From assembly GCA_001629235.1 (NCBI GenBank), contig LUSA01000018.1:1-6825 (forward strand): DNA of 6,825 nucleotides, read 5' to 3'. A program made the position numbers and the translations under genes. The stretch comes from Marine group II euryarchaeote REDSEA-S43_B8. Lineage in GTDB: Archaea; Thermoplasmatota; Poseidoniia; Poseidoniales; Thalassarchaeaceae. This document shows positions 5,269 to 6,825 of the stretch, in pieces. The notes under the pieces were generated by a model that was not told where the DNA came from, made no database searches, and worked only from the letters and a program-made list of their open reading frames with translations. Each line of letters opens with the position of its first letter. Position 1 is the stretch's first letter.

Positions 5269-6474
5269 TCATGAACCATTCAGAAAAGAATCGATTCGAT
5301 CAAAGGCCTCTGAAAGCAATTCCACTTCAGGGAGACAGACCATTCTGAAGTGCCCCTTCCCCATCTCTGGAGAGAATCCGGATCCGTGGACCAGCAGGAC
5401 GTGTTTCTCGTGGAGCAGGTCCAATACGAATCTCTTGTCGTCTGCAGAATGCACGGGATCGGTGATTTTCACAAACAGGTAGAATGCTCCTCCAGGAGCT
5501 TGGCATTCGAGTCCTTGAATGGATTTTATCCTCTCTAGGGAGTACTCTAGCCTCCTTCTTATTTTTTCACGATGTCCATCCATCCAATCAGATCCATCCG
5601 ATAGTCCTGCGAGATATCCGTACTGTGCCGGAGTAGATGCGCAGAGGCGGCTCCTGAGAAGTCTCTCAGCCCCATCCCTAACATTGGAGAGGACTCCCGA
5701 GGGATCGTGCCATGCCATGTATCCGATTCTCCACCCGGGTGCAAAATATACCTTTGAGACGCCATTAAGGACAATCACTGGTACATCCTGCGATCGTGAC
5801 GCCAAAGAGACGAAGTTGCCTGAGAAGTCAAGGCCATCGTATATCTCGTCAGAGATGATGGTGCACCTTGGAAAGTCACGTGCTAATGAAATAAAGTCAT
5901 CAATCTCCTGCTTAGTCGGGACGTTGCCAGTTGGATTGTTCGGATTAATGAGGACCAGGAGTCTGACAGAATCGTCCATCTTGGAGCGGATATCGTTGAT
6001 GTCTATCTTCCAACCATCCTGTGGATTCAACTTGTACTCTATGGTCTTCGCACCATACATCTGCGGATATGCCATGTATGGGGGGTAGTGAGGGCCTGGT
6101 GCCAGTACAGTGTCACCCGGCTCGAGAAATGCAGCGAAGATAATTTGCAGTGCCTCGGTAACGCCATGTGTCACGTACACATCGTCTTCTGAGCATTTCC
6201 AACCCTTCTTTTTCTCTGCGGAGGCGATTGCCCTCCTTAGCGGGGAAATACCATACGAGGGGCCGTAACCATTGTCTTGCGAGTCAAGAGCGCTCTTGTA
6301 AGCCTCAATCATGTGACTTGGGGTCTGAAGTCCTTCGTACGCAAGAGGATCCCCGATATTTAGGCGGATTATTTCGTGACCTTGTTTCTCGAGTTCAATT
6401 GCAGGGACGACTACATCGCGAATTGCGTACTCTATGGCTGCTGCGCGTTTAGAGGCTTCAATCGGATTAAACAC
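5269..6474 (-). CDS. Class I PLP-dependent aminotransferase, probably alanine aminotransferase
   Basis: The enzyme transfers an amino group through pyridoxal phosphate, most likely between alanine/2-oxoglutarate and pyruvate/glutamate in the cytosol. It resembles the Pyrococcus alanine aminotransferase along its whole length: ASKRA..IEYAIRDVV at the start, IRLNIGDP, VTEALQ, PGPHYPPY, NPNNPTG (about 177-183), SDEIYD, NGVSKVYFAPGWRIGY with the Schiff-base Lys at about 241, STPAQY, PGGAFYLF and VHGSGF...GHFR with the carboxylate-binding Arg at about 377. Its 401 residues fit the family. I prefer the GTG at 6474: it begins four bases after the alaS stop and gives the family N-terminus. ATG 6528 and GTG 6579 extend the frame but overlap alaS by 50 and 101 bases and add residues with no family counterpart. 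A weak GTGA motif lies just before 6474. No lesion is seen. Aspartate or aromatic specificity cannot be excluded by eye, but the alaS neighbour supports alanine. Confidence 0.88.
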   Translation of the reverse strand: MFNPIEASKRAAAIEYAIRDVVVPAIELEKQGHEIIRLNIGDPLAYEGLQTPSHMIEAYKSALDSQDNGYGPSYGISPLRRAIASAEKKKGWKCSEDDVYVTHGVTEALQIIFAAFLEPGDTVLAPGPHYPPYMAYPQMYGAKTIEYKLNPQDGWKIDINDIRSKMDDSVRLLVLINPNNPTGNVPTKQEIDDFISLARDFPRCTIISDEIYDGLDFSGNFVSLASRSQDVPVIVLNGVSKVYFAPGWRIGYMAWHDPSGVLSNVRDGAERLLRSRLCASTPAQYGYLAGLSDGSDWMDGHREKIRRRLEYSLERIKSIQGLECQAPGGAFYLFVKITDPVHSADDKRFVLDLLHEKHVLLVHGSGFSPEMGKGHFRMVCLPEVELLSEAFDRIDSFLNGS

Positions 6475-6478
6475 ATTC

Positions 6479-6825
6479 TCACAGTCCAAGAATTTCACGT
6501 GCCGAATCGAGTGCCTGAGGGATTCCATCGGGATTCGACCCCCCGCCCTGTGCCATCGTCCTACTCCCGCCTCCTCCACCGCTGATGTGTACGGAAATAG
6601 AGTTCAGAATTTCCATTGCATTGTGCCTCTCTTCGGCTAGAGAGCCTTCAGTACTGGCGACTATGATCCTCCCTCCTCCTTCCCTGGTTCCAAGGACGGC
6701 CAGGGTTGGGTTGGATGGGTCGCGTGTTAGTTCTCCAAGCATGGACATCAGTGCCTTCATTTCGGCCTCGACTTCCATAACAACATAGCGATCACCATCC
6801 TTCTCAACTGAGTCTTGCCCCCCTC
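6479..6825 (-). CDS. alaS: Alanyl-tRNA synthetase, C-terminal end (partial)
   Basis: Alanyl-tRNA synthetase attaches alanine to tRNA-Ala in the cytosol. Only the last ~115 residues lie in the window; the 5' part runs off the right edge and the frame is open to base 6825. The visible segment matches the C-terminal DHHA1 domain: NPTLAVLGTREGGGRIIVAS, followed by the diagnostic glycine-rich SGGGGGSRTMAQGGGS and a closing helix (IPQALDSAREILGL). In the full enzyme this domain binds the tRNA elbow and promotes dimer formation. The internal ATG at 6778 is not a real start, since coding sequence (ending in DGDRYVV) continues upstream of it. The stop (6481-6479) is four bases before the preferred start of the aminotransferase, implying one transcript for alanine supply and alanine charging. 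Confidence 0.87.
   Translation of the reverse strand, partial: GGQDSVEKDGDRYVVMEVEAEMKALMSMLGELTRDPSNPTLAVLGTREGGGRIIVASTEGSLAEERHNAMEILNSISVHISGGGGGSRTMAQGGGSNPDGIPQALDSAREILGL

Noticed and set aside
6475..6579. Extending the aminotransferase to GTG 6579 or ATG 6528
   Set aside because: The extra residues overlap the alaS coding end by 101 or 50 bases and have no counterpart in family members, which begin near the ASKRA motif.

Overview
The window looks archaeal, most likely a planktonic marine euryarchaeon of the Marine Group II/III (Poseidoniales-like) type. This is inferred from an archaeal-style alanine aminotransferase, a GGAGGT ribosome binding site, T-rich and TATA-like signals without bacterial terminators, a tRNA with encoded CCA, and a very large secreted protein made of Asp-rich calcium-binding repeats. 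No 16S rRNA or other decisive marker is present, so the lineage is an inference.

Layout from left to right. Bases 1-149 hold nothing certain. A small winged-helix-like protein lies on the minus strand (150-407, strong Shine-Dalgarno), possibly preceded by a weak small ORF whose stop overlaps its start (TGATG). Bases 411-807 are otherwise non-coding in appearance and carry a 12-bp perfect palindrome, a triple AGTGAA repeat and short inverted repeats upstream of a plus-strand tRNA-Glu(CTC) (808-885). Next is guaC (GMP reductase, 946-1941, plus). It converges, with one base between the stop codons, on a long minus-strand gene (1943-5186) for a secreted protein with about 22 thrombospondin-type-3-like repeats. 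Further right, also on the minus strand, are a class I aminotransferase (5269-6474, best match alanine aminotransferase) and the 3' end of alaS (6479-6825, cut by the window edge). These two are four bases apart and look co-transcribed: one makes alanine and the other charges it onto tRNA.

Two lesions deserve attention. (1) guaC lacks, in frame, about 17 residues that normally hold the first barrel strand and the ANMDTVG substrate-binding loop, although its catalytic Cys, Thr and Glu are kept. (2) The long repeat protein is split into two frames by an imperfect 31-base tandem duplication at 4772-4832. Both copies encode DTGEPCI(T/S)IG with almost only synonymous differences. Two such events within 4 kb suggest either real gene decay or a join between divergent strain haplotypes in the assembly. 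I see no wholly new multi-gene system; the interest lies in these lesions, in the promoter-proximal hairpin of the repeat protein, and in the small regulator region.
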